Below, one piece after another: positions 19,586-27,673 of a stretch of 64,000 nucleotides of DNA. The notes below the pieces were generated by a model. That model was not told the DNA's origin. It was given only the letters and a program-made list of their open reading frames with translations, and did no database searches. This DNA is from Rhodopseudomonas_A palustris_F (GTDB taxonomy: Bacteria > Pseudomonadota > Alphaproteobacteria > Rhizobiales > Xanthobacteraceae): positions 1 to 64,000 of the forward strand of contig NC_007925.1 of NCBI RefSeq assembly GCF_000013745.1, in the 5' to 3' direction. Made by a program: the position numbers and the translations under genes. Each line of letters opens with the position of its first letter. Position 1 is the stretch's first letter.

Positions 19586-20509
19586 CTATCCGCCACGCTG
19601 CAACTGATAGGCCTGCAAATGCGTGAAGATGACGCGCAGTCGCGGTAAAGGGGTCTTGGCGGCGTCGCCGCGCGCGATCAGATCGCCGATCACGTGCTCC
19701 GATTCGATCGGCGCGCCGGCTTGGATGTCGCGGAACATCGAGGCCGTTAGCGGCGAACCGGCCGCCGTCACCATGCCGCGGGTCCGCTCCAGAAACGGTC
19801 CGCGCGGCGCATAGCCTGAGGCAGAGGCCACCGCGGTGCATTCGTCGAGCACGCCGAGGATGAAATCGGCGCCGCCCGGCGCTGCCAGCACGTTGCCGAC
19901 CGTCGCCCGCATCGCGCAGGTCGCCCCGGCCAGCGTCGCCAGAAACACCCATTTTTCCCACATCTCCTGCAGGATGAGCGGCGAGGCGTGAACCTCGAAC
20001 ATCGCCCCGGACAGGATCGCGGCGATCGCCTCGACCCGGGCCGAGACCGTGCCGTCGCGCTCGCCGAAGGTGATGGAATGCATCGGGTTGAGCTGCACGA
20101 CCTGGCGCACGGCGTTCAGCGTCGCCGCCACCACGCATTGCCCGCCGAGCACCCGGTCGGCGCCGAATTTGCGGTCCAGCACGTCGAGATGCGCGATGCC
20201 GTTGAGCAGTGGCAGGATCGCGGTGCCGGGACCGACCGCCGGCGCGAACGAGGCGATGGCATCGTCGAGATCGAATGCCTTGCAGCTCAGCAGGATCAGA
20301 TCGAACGGCTGATTCAACTCCGTCGCCAGGACGACCGGCGGGTCTCGCAGCGTGACGTCGCCGTGCGGGCTGTTGATCACCAGGCCGTGCGTTTGCAGTT
20401 CGGCGGCGCGTTTCGGCCGCACCAGGAACGTCACATCGCGCCCGGCCTGCAGCAGCCGTCCGCCGAAATAGCCGCCGATCGCTCCGGCGCCGACCACGAG
20501 TATCCGCAT
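19586..20509 (-). CDS. Ketopantoate reductase family (ApbA/PanE) oxidoreductase
   Basis: The family reduces 2-dehydropantoate to pantoate with NADPH in pantothenate synthesis; many bacteria carry paralogues with other substrates. The 307-residue product starts MRILVVGAGAIGGYFGGRL, a textbook Rossmann GxGxxG, and has the CKAFDLDDAI stretch with the conserved Lys, LLNGIAH with Asn, and the C-terminal domain with SSM-like TASMFRDIQAG and the Glu in IESEHVIGD. It lies 75 nt downstream of an SDR gene on the same strand and could be co-transcribed. Whether it is the true PanE or a paralogue cannot be decided here. Confidence 0.85.
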   Translation of the reverse strand: MRILVVGAGAIGGYFGGRLLQAGRDVTFLVRPKRAAELQTHGLVINSPHGDVTLRDPPVVLATELNQPFDLILLSCKAFDLDDAIASFAPAVGPGTAILPLLNGIAHLDVLDRKFGADRVLGGQCVVAATLNAVRQVVQLNPMHSITFGERDGTVSARVEAIAAILSGAMFEVHASPLILQEMWEKWVFLATLAGATCAMRATVGNVLAAPGGADFILGVLDECTAVASASGYAPRGPFLERTRGMVTAAGSPLTASMFRDIQAGAPIESEHVIGDLIARGDAAKTPLPRLRVIFTHLQAYQLQRGG

Positions 20510-20584
20510 CGTCCCACTCCCTGTTGGATTCGCGGATCGCTTTTACTGCCGGACAATCTTTGCACCAAGGACAAGCGCGGCGCC

Positions 20585-21322
20585 CTACCACTTCTCGCCG
20601 AACGGGCGGATTTCCATCTCGAAGGTCCAGGCGCTTTTCGGCTGCTGGTAGAGCTGCCAATACGACGAAGCGACCGACGCCGGGGGCATCAGCAGGTCGG
20701 GATTGTCCAGCGCCTCTTTGCCCCACAACTGTTCGCGGCGCTCGCGGACCCAGGCGGTGTCGACGCCGGAATCGATCACCAGATGCGCGACGTGGATGTT
20801 CTTCGGCCCCAATTCGCGCGCCATCGCCTGCGCCACCGCGCGCAGCCCGAATTTGGCCGAGGCGAACGCGGCGTAACCCGAGCCGCCACGCAGGCTCGCG
20901 GTGGCGCCGGTGAAGAAGATGTTGCCACGCCCGCGTGGAATCATCAGCCGCGCAGATTCGCGCCCGGCGAGAAAGCCGGCCCAGCAGGCCATTTCCCAGA
21001 CTTTGCGGAACACCCGATCGGTGGTGTCGAGAATCGGAAAATTGACGTTGGCGCCGACGTTGAAAATGCAGACATCGAGCGGCGCATGGGCGTCGGCCTC
21101 CTCCAGGAAGGCCGCGACCTGATCGGCTTGGCGGGCATCCAGCGAACGCGCGACGATGGAACCGCCGGCGGCCTCGATCTCTTGCACCAACGGTTCGAGC
21201 TTGCCGCCGTCGCGTCGCCCGGCAAACACGGTGAAACCTTCGCAGGCGAATTTCTTGGCGATTTCGGCGCCGATATAGTCGCCGGCGCCGATCACCGCGA
21301 CGGTTGCGTTGCGTTGCTGCAC
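20585..21322 (-). CDS. SDR family oxidoreductase with non-canonical active site
   Basis: The 245-residue protein has a Rossmann fold with a variant nucleotide loop (GAGDYIGA at about 12-19). The usual NNAG is replaced by NVGAN, and the catalytic segment reads YAAFASAK, where the residue four before the Lys is Phe rather than the Tyr of YxxxK. The Ser/Thr region is FTGATASLRGG. It is therefore an atypical short-chain dehydrogenase, possibly of altered or no redox activity, though such variants form a known subgroup. It lies upstream of the panE-like gene on the same strand. Confidence 0.8.
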   Translation of the reverse strand: MQQRNATVAVIGAGDYIGAEIAKKFACEGFTVFAGRRDGGKLEPLVQEIEAAGGSIVARSLDARQADQVAAFLEEADAHAPLDVCIFNVGANVNFPILDTTDRVFRKVWEMACWAGFLAGRESARLMIPRGRGNIFFTGATASLRGGSGYAAFASAKFGLRAVAQAMARELGPKNIHVAHLVIDSGVDTAWVRERREQLWGKEALDNPDLLMPPASVASSYWQLYQQPKSAWTFEMEIRPFGEKW

Positions 21323-21388
21323 GGGGTTTCTCCTGAATGTCTTTCGCTATCTCGGCGATACTGAATTCGCACCACCGCGTTGGATTGG

Positions 21389-21524
21389 GTGCCCCGGACG
21401 CAGCGCAGCGCGCCGCACTTGCGGCGTGGTGCGCTGCAGAGCCGGGGCCGTTACGGAGCGCAGCGCTTGGAACGGTCCCGGATCTGCGATGCAGCGCAAG
21501 AGCGCTGCTCCGCGTCCGGGACAC
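21389..21524 (+). repeat. 136-bp inverted-repeat element, copy 1
   Basis: Bounded by GTGCCCCGGACG and CGTCCGGGACAC, which are inverted repeats with one mismatch. The interior contains nested palindromes (GCGCAGCGCGCCGC..., GAGCCGGGGC, CGGTCCCGG). A second copy of exactly the same length and orientation is at 47799-47934. I recognise the type as common in intergenic DNA of Bradyrhizobium and Rhodopseudomonas. It lies between two minus-strand genes and carries no open frame of its own. Confidence 0.85.
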
Positions 21525-21555
21525 GTATCGTTTCAGCCTAAGAGCGGAGCGTTAA

Positions 21556-22167
21556 TCAATCCAACTCCCCATACATTTCCTCGACCTCGCGCAGTTGCTC
21601 CTTGCCGAAGAACATCTCGTCGCCGACGAAGAAGGTCGGCGCACCGAACGCGCCGCGCTCCACCGCGCGTTGGGTGTTGTCGATCAGTTTGGCCTTGACC
21701 TCCGGCTGCTGCGCCCGCGCGAACAGCTTGTCCGCATCGAGCCCCGACGCTTTCAACGCCTGCAACGCCAGCTCGGGATCATCCATCTTCTTCGGCTCCG
21801 CCCACATGTGACGGAACGCGGCTGCGATATATGGCTCGAACACGCCGTCCAACTGTGCCGCCACCGCGGCGCGCATCAAGTTCAGCGTGTTAACCGGAAA
21901 GTGCGGATTCCACACATAGGGCTCGACGTGGTAGCGCCGGATGAAACGCTGGGTTTCCAGCTCATGAAACTCGCGCTTGTTCTTGATCCCGGCCAACGTC
22001 TCCGCCGGTGATTTGTTGTTGGTGGCCTTGAAGATGCCGCCGAGCAGCACTGGCACGTAGTCGAATTTTACGCCGATCCGGCGTTCGATTTCAGGGATCG
22101 CCTGATGCGCCAGATAGGCGTTCGGGCTACCGAAATCGAACAAGAATTGCGGCGGCGGCTGGCTCAT
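21556..22167 (-). CDS. 2-hydroxychromene-2-carboxylate isomerase family protein (DsbA/GST kappa fold)
   Basis: HCCA isomerases interconvert 2-hydroxychromene-2-carboxylate and trans-o-hydroxybenzylidenepyruvate in naphthalene-type catabolism using glutathione, and share the kappa-class glutathione transferase fold. The 203-residue protein has the N-terminal FDFGSPNAYLA segment with the active-site Ser (about residue 14), the cis-Pro region PHFPVNTLNLMR, and the C-terminal GAFGAPTFFVGDEMFFG strand typical of the family. The physiological substrate is unknown; no ring-cleavage dioxygenase is nearby. A GST gene follows on the opposite strand. Confidence 0.87.
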   Translation of the reverse strand: MSQPPPQFLFDFGSPNAYLAHQAIPEIERRIGVKFDYVPVLLGGIFKATNNKSPAETLAGIKNKREFHELETQRFIRRYHVEPYVWNPHFPVNTLNLMRAAVAAQLDGVFEPYIAAAFRHMWAEPKKMDDPELALQALKASGLDADKLFARAQQPEVKAKLIDNTQRAVERGAFGAPTFFVGDEMFFGKEQLREVEEMYGELD

Positions 22168-22379
22168 CGCTCTCTCCCTGGGCTCCGGCGCTGCATCGCA
22201 GCTTTATATGATCATAATCATGTCACGCAGCCTAGCCCGTGCCGCCGCCATGATCAACCGGCCGCCGCGCCGCCGCTCGGCGGCATCGCGAACGCGTCGT
22301 GATATATTTGCTGGCGCGGCTCGACTTTTACCGGTGCCGATGGCACCACCGATCATCGGCCGGCAATGGAGGAAACGTC

Positions 22380-23048
22380 ATGCTCACCGTCCATCACTTG
22401 AACAATTCGCGCTCGCAGCGCGTGCTGTGGCTGCTGGAAGAACTCGGCGTGCCTTACGAGATCGTGCGCTATCAGCGGCAGCCCGATATGCTGGCGCCGC
22501 CGGAATTGCGCGCCGTCCATCCGCTCGGCAAATCGCCGGTGATCACCGACAACGGCGCCACCATCGCCGAATCCGGCGCGATCATCGACTACATCATCGC
22601 CGCCTACGGCAACGGCCGGCTGATCCCGCCGCCGGACACCCCGGAGCGGCTGCGCTACACCTATTGGCTGCACTACGCCGAAGGCTCGGCGATGCCGCCG
22701 CTGCTGTTGAAGCTGCTGTTCACCATGATCCCGACCCGCGCGCCGGCGCTGCTGCGGCCGTTGGTGCGGATGATCACCACGCCGGTGCTGACGACGTTCA
22801 TCGAGCCGCAGTTGAAGCAGCACATGGCGTTCTGGGAAAGCGAGCTCGGCAAGAGTGAGTGGTTCGCAGGCTCCGAGTTCACCGCCGCCGACGTGCAGAT
22901 GAGCTTTCCTCTGGAGGCCGCGTCGGCGCGCGGCGGGCTCGACGGAGAATATCCGAAGACGCGGGCGCTGCTCGAACGCATCCACGCCCGCCCGGCCTAC
23001 GCCCGCGCGCTGGAAAAAGGCGGGCCGTATACGATCGGCAAGGCGTAG
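22380..23048 (+). CDS. Glutathione S-transferase family protein
   Basis: The 222-residue protein has an N-terminal thioredoxin-like domain (SRSQRVLWLLEELGVPYE at about 9-26, cis-Pro in GKSPVI, and ESGAIIDYI for glutathione gamma-glutamyl binding) and an all-helical C-terminal domain ending FTAADVQMSFPLEAA. The ATG at 22380 is preceded by a strong GGAGGAAAC ribosome site, which fixes the start. It is divergent from the HCCA isomerase gene. Conjugation or peroxidase role is possible; the substrate cannot be read from sequence. Confidence 0.92.
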   Translation: MLTVHHLNNSRSQRVLWLLEELGVPYEIVRYQRQPDMLAPPELRAVHPLGKSPVITDNGATIAESGAIIDYIIAAYGNGRLIPPPDTPERLRYTYWLHYAEGSAMPPLLLKLLFTMIPTRAPALLRPLVRMITTPVLTTFIEPQLKQHMAFWESELGKSEWFAGSEFTAADVQMSFPLEAASARGGLDGEYPKTRALLERIHARPAYARALEKGGPYTIGKA

Positions 23049-23085
23049 CCGACCGAGCACGGCATCCGCCGCGGCCGCTGCCTGC

Positions 23086-23224
23086 CCCCTCTCCCGCTTG
23101 CGGGGGAGGGCTGGGGTGGGGGAAAGCCGCGAGCACTGCGCTCGTGCGAACCGACTTGATCATCGTGGAGGGGCTGGTGTGCGGAGCGCCCCCTCCCCAA
23201 CCCTCCCCCGCAAGCGGGAGAGGG
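23086..23224. repeat. Pair of inverted CCCTCTCCCGCTTGCGGGGGAGGG elements
   Basis: Two copies of a 36-38 bp GC-rich palindromic element face each other: 23086-23123 and, inverted, 23189-23224, separated by about 65 nt. Each copy has its own hairpin (CTCCCGCTTGCGGGGGAG) and the two could pair to form a long stem. They lie between convergent GST and SDR genes, where they may act as a bidirectional transcription stop. Confidence 0.8.
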
Positions 23225-23281
23225 AGCGCGCTGCCTTCGTAGCATGGGCAGCAGGTCCGAACCGACGCAGAAACTACCCGC

Positions 23282-24178
23282 CTACCCCTTCGCCTTCGCC
23301 GCATCGACCGAGGGCAGCGTCCTCACGCTGACGCCGGGCGGCGGCACATCGTCGTCGGGCACGAAGAAATCCGACATCAGGGGCACCGAGGGATCGACGC
23401 GGTAGCGCTCGAAATCGGTGACGCCCGCTTCATACAGCACTTTGTCGTCGATGCAGAACTGCCCGGTGAACTCGCGCGACGGCTTGAGAAAGATCTCATA
23501 GGCCGCGTCGCCCATGATCTCCGGCGTCCGGCTGGCGCGCATCATGGCGTCGCCGCCCAAGAGATTGCCGACCGCCGCGGTGGCGATGGTGGTGCGCGGC
23601 CACAGCGCGTTGACGGCGATGCCGGCGCGCTTTTGTTCGCCGGACAATCCCAGCACGCACATGCTCATGCCGAACTTGGCCAAGGTGTAGGCGGTGGAGT
23701 GCTCGAACCATTTTGGCTTCATGTCGAGCGGCGGCGACAGCATCAGGATGTGCGGGTTCTCGGCCTTCTTCAGATGCGGAATGCAATATTTCGACACCAT
23801 GAAGGTGCCGCGGGTGTTGATCCCCATCATCAGGTCGAACCGCTTCATGTCGGTATTTTGTGAGTTGGTGAGACTGATCGCAGAGGCATTGTTGACGCAG
23901 ATATCGAGGCCGCCGAACTCGCCGACCGTCTTGTCGATCGCGGCGATCACCTGGGCCTCGTCGCGGATGTCGCACAGGATCGGCAGCGCGTTGCCGCCGG
24001 CGGCGCGCACCTCGTCCGCCGCGGTATAGATCGTGCCCTGGAGTTTGGGATGTGGCTCGGCGGTCTTGGCGGCGATCGCCACATTGGCGCCGTCGCGCGC
24101 CGCACGTAGCGCGATCGCCAGCCCAATGCCGCGGCTGCCGCCGGAAATGAACAGCGTCTTGCCCTTCAGTGAAGCCAT
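23282..24178 (-). CDS. SDR family oxidoreductase, HSDL2-like
   Basis: The 298-residue protein is a short-chain dehydrogenase with the classical motifs: SGGSRGIGLAIA at about 11-22, NNAS, and YTLAK as the catalytic YxxxK, with Ser upstream in LMLSPPLD. The N-terminal portion including AAKTAEPHPKLQGTIY is characteristic of the hydroxysteroid dehydrogenase-like 2 (HSDL2) subgroup, whose substrates are poorly defined. The C-terminal extension after the catalytic core (about 240-298) is also as in that subgroup but without an SCP2 domain. It faces the GST gene across a repeat cluster. Confidence 0.87.
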   Translation of the reverse strand: MASLKGKTLFISGGSRGIGLAIALRAARDGANVAIAAKTAEPHPKLQGTIYTAADEVRAAGGNALPILCDIRDEAQVIAAIDKTVGEFGGLDICVNNASAISLTNSQNTDMKRFDLMMGINTRGTFMVSKYCIPHLKKAENPHILMLSPPLDMKPKWFEHSTAYTLAKFGMSMCVLGLSGEQKRAGIAVNALWPRTTIATAAVGNLLGGDAMMRASRTPEIMGDAAYEIFLKPSREFTGQFCIDDKVLYEAGVTDFERYRVDPSVPLMSDFFVPDDDVPPPGVSVRTLPSVDAAKAKG

Positions 24179-24268
24179 GTTTCGTCCCCTTGCAGTCAGC
24201 GCCTTCGGCGCGTGTTGATGGCTTCGCTGTAATTCGAAATCAGTCCCGCGCCAAGCATGGCCTGCTCC

Positions 24269-24288
24269 CTCCCCCGCTTGCGGGGGAG
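24269..24288. repeat. Single CTCCCCCGC hairpin element
   Basis: Perfect inverted repeat CTCCCCCGC-TT-GCGGGGGAG, the core of the element seen twice at 23086-23224. It is 9 nt downstream of the ggt stop codon and lies between two minus-strand genes, a suitable place for a terminator although it has no U-run. Confidence 0.75.
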
Positions 24289-24296
24289 AGCCGGTG

Positions 24297-26060
24297 CTAC
24301 TCCGCGACCGCCGCGGCGCCGCGGGTCCGCGGGTCGGGCGCGCCGCGGACGCCGTCCTTAGCCACGAAAATCGAATTCGCCGAGGTCTGGCCGAGCGGCG
24401 CCACGACGACGTGGCCCTTGGCGCGCAGCGCGGCGATCACAGCTTCAGGAAATCCCTGCTCGATTCGCACCTCATCCGGCAGCCATTGATGATGCAGCCG
24501 CGGCGCCGCCACCGCGGCGGCGATATCCATGTCGTAATCCAGCACGTCGACGATCACCTGCAGCGTTGTCGAAATGATCCGGCTGCCGCCGGGCGAGCCG
24601 GTGACCAGCACCACGCGGCCGTCCTTCAGCACCAGCGTCGGCGACATCGACGACAACGGCCGTTTGCCCGGCCCCGGCAGATTGGCCTCGAAGCCGACCA
24701 GCCCGAACGCGTTCGAGGCACCCGGCGCCGCGGTGAAATCGTCGAGCTCGTTGTTGAGCAGCACGCCGGTGCCGGCGGCGATCAGGCCGATCCCGTAGCT
24801 GAAATTCAGCGTGTAAGTGTTGCTGACCGCGTTGCCGTCGGCGTCAACCACCGAGTAATGCGTGGTGTTTTCGCCCTCGCGCGGCGGCAGCGCCGGCAGG
24901 GCTTCGGTCCACGGCGTGGCGCGCTGCGGATCGATGCCGGCACGCTGCTTCTTCGCATAGTCCTTTGATAGCAACGCCGCGAGCGGCGCGTTGACGAAAG
25001 CCGGATCACCGAGATAGCGCGCGCGGTCGGCATAGCCGCGCTTCATCGCCTCGATGAGAAGATGCAACGAGGCGGCCGAGCCTTGCGGAAGTTCGCGCAG
25101 TTGAAAGCCCTCGAGAAGGTTCAGCGTCTCGATCAGCACGGTGCCGCCGGACGACGGCAGCGGCATCGCCACGATGTCATAGCCGCGATAAGTCCCGCGC
25201 AGCGGCGTGCGGATCACCGGCTGATAGGATTTAAGGTCGTCCACGGTGATGAGGCCGCCGGCCGCGGCGATGCCACGCGCGAGCTTTTCCGCGACCTCGC
25301 CCTGATAGAAGCCGCGCTGCCCCTGCGCGGCGATCGCGCCGAGCGTCACGGCGAGATCGCGCTGCACCAGGCGGTCGCCGCCCTGCAGCGAGGTGCCGTC
25401 GTCCCGCGAAAAAATCTTCTGCGTCGCCGGCCAACGCGCCAACCGCTTGTGCCAATCCGGCAGCGTATCGGCGGTGTCGTCGGCAATCTCGAAGCCGTCG
25501 CGCGCCAGCGCGATCGTCGGCTGCAGAATCTCCGCCAACGAGAATTTGCCGGAGCCGTATTTCTCCAGCGCCAGCGCAAGCCCTGCGACGGTGCCGGGCA
25601 CGCCGATGCCGAGCGCGGAGTCGCGCGACTTCGCCGGATCGGGCTTGCCGTCGGCGCCGAGGAACATGTCGCGCGTCGCCGCCGCCGGCGCGGTCTCGCG
25701 ATAGTCCAGCGCGATGTCGTCGTTTTGTTTGGCGCGGTGGATCACCATGAAGCCGCCGCCGCCGAGATTTCCCGCGCGGGGATAAGTCACGGCCATCGCG
25801 AACCCGGTTGCCACAGCGGCATCCACGGCGTTGCCGCCCTTCGCCAAGACATCGCGGCCGATTGTTGCGGCGATGCGCTCCTGCGCAACCACCATGCCGC
25901 GCGAGCCGACCACCGCGGGCGCGGCGACCGCCGGCAGCGCGCCGCCGCGAATGTCCTGGGCTTGCGCGCTTGCGCCGGCGAGCGCGAGCAGCGCCGTCAC
26001 CACTACGCCACGCAGCAGCGCCAGAATGCAGCGCGACCTCGGCGGACTTAATCTCACCAT
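24297..26060 (-). CDS. ggt: Gamma-glutamyltransferase (periplasmic)
   Basis: The enzyme cleaves or transfers the gamma-glutamyl group of glutathione. The 587-residue preproprotein has a signal peptide (hydrophobic about 13-30, cleavage near AQAQD), the large-subunit GGNAVDAAVATGFAMAV and NLGGGGFMV regions, and the autoprocessing nucleophile Thr in ENTTHYSVVD at about 395, with the small-subunit SGSPGG-type GSPGGSRI loop. I use the ATG at 26060, preceded at 5 nt by GAGAAGG; a GTG two codons upstream would lie inside that site. It sits near a GST and an HCCA isomerase gene, other glutathione-using families. Confidence 0.95.
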   Translation of the reverse strand: MVRLSPPRSRCILALLRGVVVTALLALAGASAQAQDIRGGALPAVAAPAVVGSRGMVVAQERIAATIGRDVLAKGGNAVDAAVATGFAMAVTYPRAGNLGGGGFMVIHRAKQNDDIALDYRETAPAAATRDMFLGADGKPDPAKSRDSALGIGVPGTVAGLALALEKYGSGKFSLAEILQPTIALARDGFEIADDTADTLPDWHKRLARWPATQKIFSRDDGTSLQGGDRLVQRDLAVTLGAIAAQGQRGFYQGEVAEKLARGIAAAGGLITVDDLKSYQPVIRTPLRGTYRGYDIVAMPLPSSGGTVLIETLNLLEGFQLRELPQGSAASLHLLIEAMKRGYADRARYLGDPAFVNAPLAALLSKDYAKKQRAGIDPQRATPWTEALPALPPREGENTTHYSVVDADGNAVSNTYTLNFSYGIGLIAAGTGVLLNNELDDFTAAPGASNAFGLVGFEANLPGPGKRPLSSMSPTLVLKDGRVVLVTGSPGGSRIISTTLQVIVDVLDYDMDIAAAVAAPRLHHQWLPDEVRIEQGFPEAVIAALRAKGHVVVAPLGQTSANSIFVAKDGVRGAPDPRTRGAAAVAE

Positions 26061-26144
26061 GAACACCTTCTCATTGCCGGGGATGCTATATTGCTTTCGA
26101 TGCGAGAAGCAAAACCTCGACCATCATTCGGGAGGAACTTGGGC

Positions 26145-27536
26145 ATGGCGGACAGCCTCGCCGCCGGCGCGACCCGCGCGGCCGCCGCACCACGCTATCC
26201 GCGGCGCTCCGCGGTGGTCGGCTGGATCCTGTTCGACTGGGCGGCGCAGCCTTATTTCACGCTGATCACCACCTTCATCTTCGCGCCGTATTTCACCACT
26301 TTTGTCGCCGCCGATCCGGCGCAAGGCCAATCGCTGTGGGGCTTTGCCACCGGCGCCGCCGGGCTGATCATCGCGCTGGCCTCGCCGGTGCTCGGTGCGA
26401 TTGCGGATGCCAGCGGAAGGCGCAAGCCGTGGATCTTCGGCTTCGGCGCATTGCTGGTGATCGGCTCCTGCGCGATGTGGTTCGGCCGTCCCGGTGACCC
26501 AACCGTGATCCTGCCGCTGTTGATTGCCTATGGCGTGGCGACCATCGGCGTCGAATTCGCCACCGTGTTCAACAATGCGATGATGCCGCATCTGGTGCCG
26601 CCCGATCAGATCGGACGATTGTCCGGCACCGGCTGGGCCACCGGCTATGTCGGCGGCATCCTGTCGCTGATCCTGGTGCTGGGATTTCTCGCCGGCAGTC
26701 CCGACACCGGCCGCACGCTGTTTGGCCTGTTGCCATGGTTCGGGCTCGATCCTCTGACGCATCAGGGCGACCGCATCACCGGGCCGCTGACCGGCATCTG
26801 GTTCGTTGTCTTCGTCCTGCCAATGTTTCTGCTGACGCCGGATTTTCCGGCCAAGCGCAAGCTCGGCGCCGCGGTGCGCGAGGGCTTGCGCGAGCTCGGG
26901 CAGACGCTGCGCGAATTGCCGAAGCACCGCTCGATGGCGACGTTCCTGCTCGCCAACATGATCTACACCGACGGGCTGGTCTCGTTGTTTGCGTTCGGCG
27001 GCATTTATGCCGCCGGCACGTTCGGATGGCACACCTTGCAGATCGGCAGCTTCGGCATCCTGCTGGCGATCGCCGCCACCTTCGGCGCTTATCTCGGCGG
27101 CAAGCTCGACGACGCGCTGGGGCCGAAGCGGGTGATCGCCGGCAGCATGATGTTGCTGCTGATCGCGGTGCTAGGCATCCTGCTGGTCGAGCGGGATTCG
27201 ATTTTGTTCATTGCGGTGACGCCGCCGCAGCCCGGCGGCGCGCTGTTCGCAGCTCCCGCCGAGCGCGCTTATCTCCTGCTCGGCTGCCTGATAGGCATCG
27301 CCGGCGGGCCGCTGCAGGCGGCGTCGCGCTCGCTGCTGATCCACATGGCGCCGAAGCAGCGCATCGCGCAGTTCTTCGGGCTGTTCGCGCTGACCGGCAA
27401 GGTCACCTCGTTCATCGGCCCGATGCTGATCGGCGCGGTCACCGCGATCACCATGAGCCAGAAGGCCGGGATGGCGGTGTTGGTGCTGTTCTTCGTCGCC
27501 GGCCTGGTGTTGTTGGCGAAGGTGCGGAACAAGTAA
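26145..27536 (+). CDS. MFS transporter of the UMF1 (Atg22-like) family
   Basis: The 463-residue protein has about twelve transmembrane helices and the family's N-terminal GWILFDWAAQPYFTLITTF segment, plus DASGRRKPW in the loop between helices 2 and 3. UMF1-type carriers are related to the yeast vacuolar effluxer Atg22; substrates of bacterial members are mostly unknown. I choose the ATG at 26145 because GGGAGG lies 9 nt upstream; a longer version from a TTG at 26091 has no ribosome site. It is divergent from ggt, so export or uptake of gamma-glutamyl products is conceivable but unproven. Confidence 0.88.
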   Translation: MADSLAAGATRAAAAPRYPRRSAVVGWILFDWAAQPYFTLITTFIFAPYFTTFVAADPAQGQSLWGFATGAAGLIIALASPVLGAIADASGRRKPWIFGFGALLVIGSCAMWFGRPGDPTVILPLLIAYGVATIGVEFATVFNNAMMPHLVPPDQIGRLSGTGWATGYVGGILSLILVLGFLAGSPDTGRTLFGLLPWFGLDPLTHQGDRITGPLTGIWFVVFVLPMFLLTPDFPAKRKLGAAVREGLRELGQTLRELPKHRSMATFLLANMIYTDGLVSLFAFGGIYAAGTFGWHTLQIGSFGILLAIAATFGAYLGGKLDDALGPKRVIAGSMMLLLIAVLGILLVERDSILFIAVTPPQPGGALFAAPAERAYLLLGCLIGIAGGPLQAASRSLLIHMAPKQRIAQFFGLFALTGKVTSFIGPMLIGAVTAITMSQKAGMAVLVLFFVAGLVLLAKVRNK

Positions 27537-27574
27537 TTGCTTCGGTGATTGACGCGCCACAACCGAACGAAGCC

Positions 27575-27623
27575 GTCATTCCGGGCTCGCTCGCAGCTCA
27601 CGCTGCTCGCGCCCCGGAATGAC
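27575..27623. repeat. GTCATTCCGGG palindromic element, short form
   Basis: Perfect 11-bp inverted repeat GTCATTCCGGG and CCCGGAATGAC at its ends, 49 bp overall, with an internal GCTCGC/GCTCGC-rich centre. It is the same family as the longer element at 36460-36586. It lies between convergent MFS and purH genes. Confidence 0.8.
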
Positions 27624-27641
27624 TTCTTGTTAAAAAAGTGC

Positions 27642-27667
27642 ACCTCTCCGCGCAAGCGGGGAGAGGT
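27642..27667. repeat. ACCTCTCC-GGGGAGAGGT hairpin
   Basis: An inverted repeat beginning ACCTCTCCGC and ending GCGGGGAGAGGT with a small loop, related to the CCCTCTCCCGC family. It starts 7 nt downstream of the purH stop codon on the minus strand and could help end that transcript. Confidence 0.7.
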
Positions 27668-27673
27668 CAGTTA

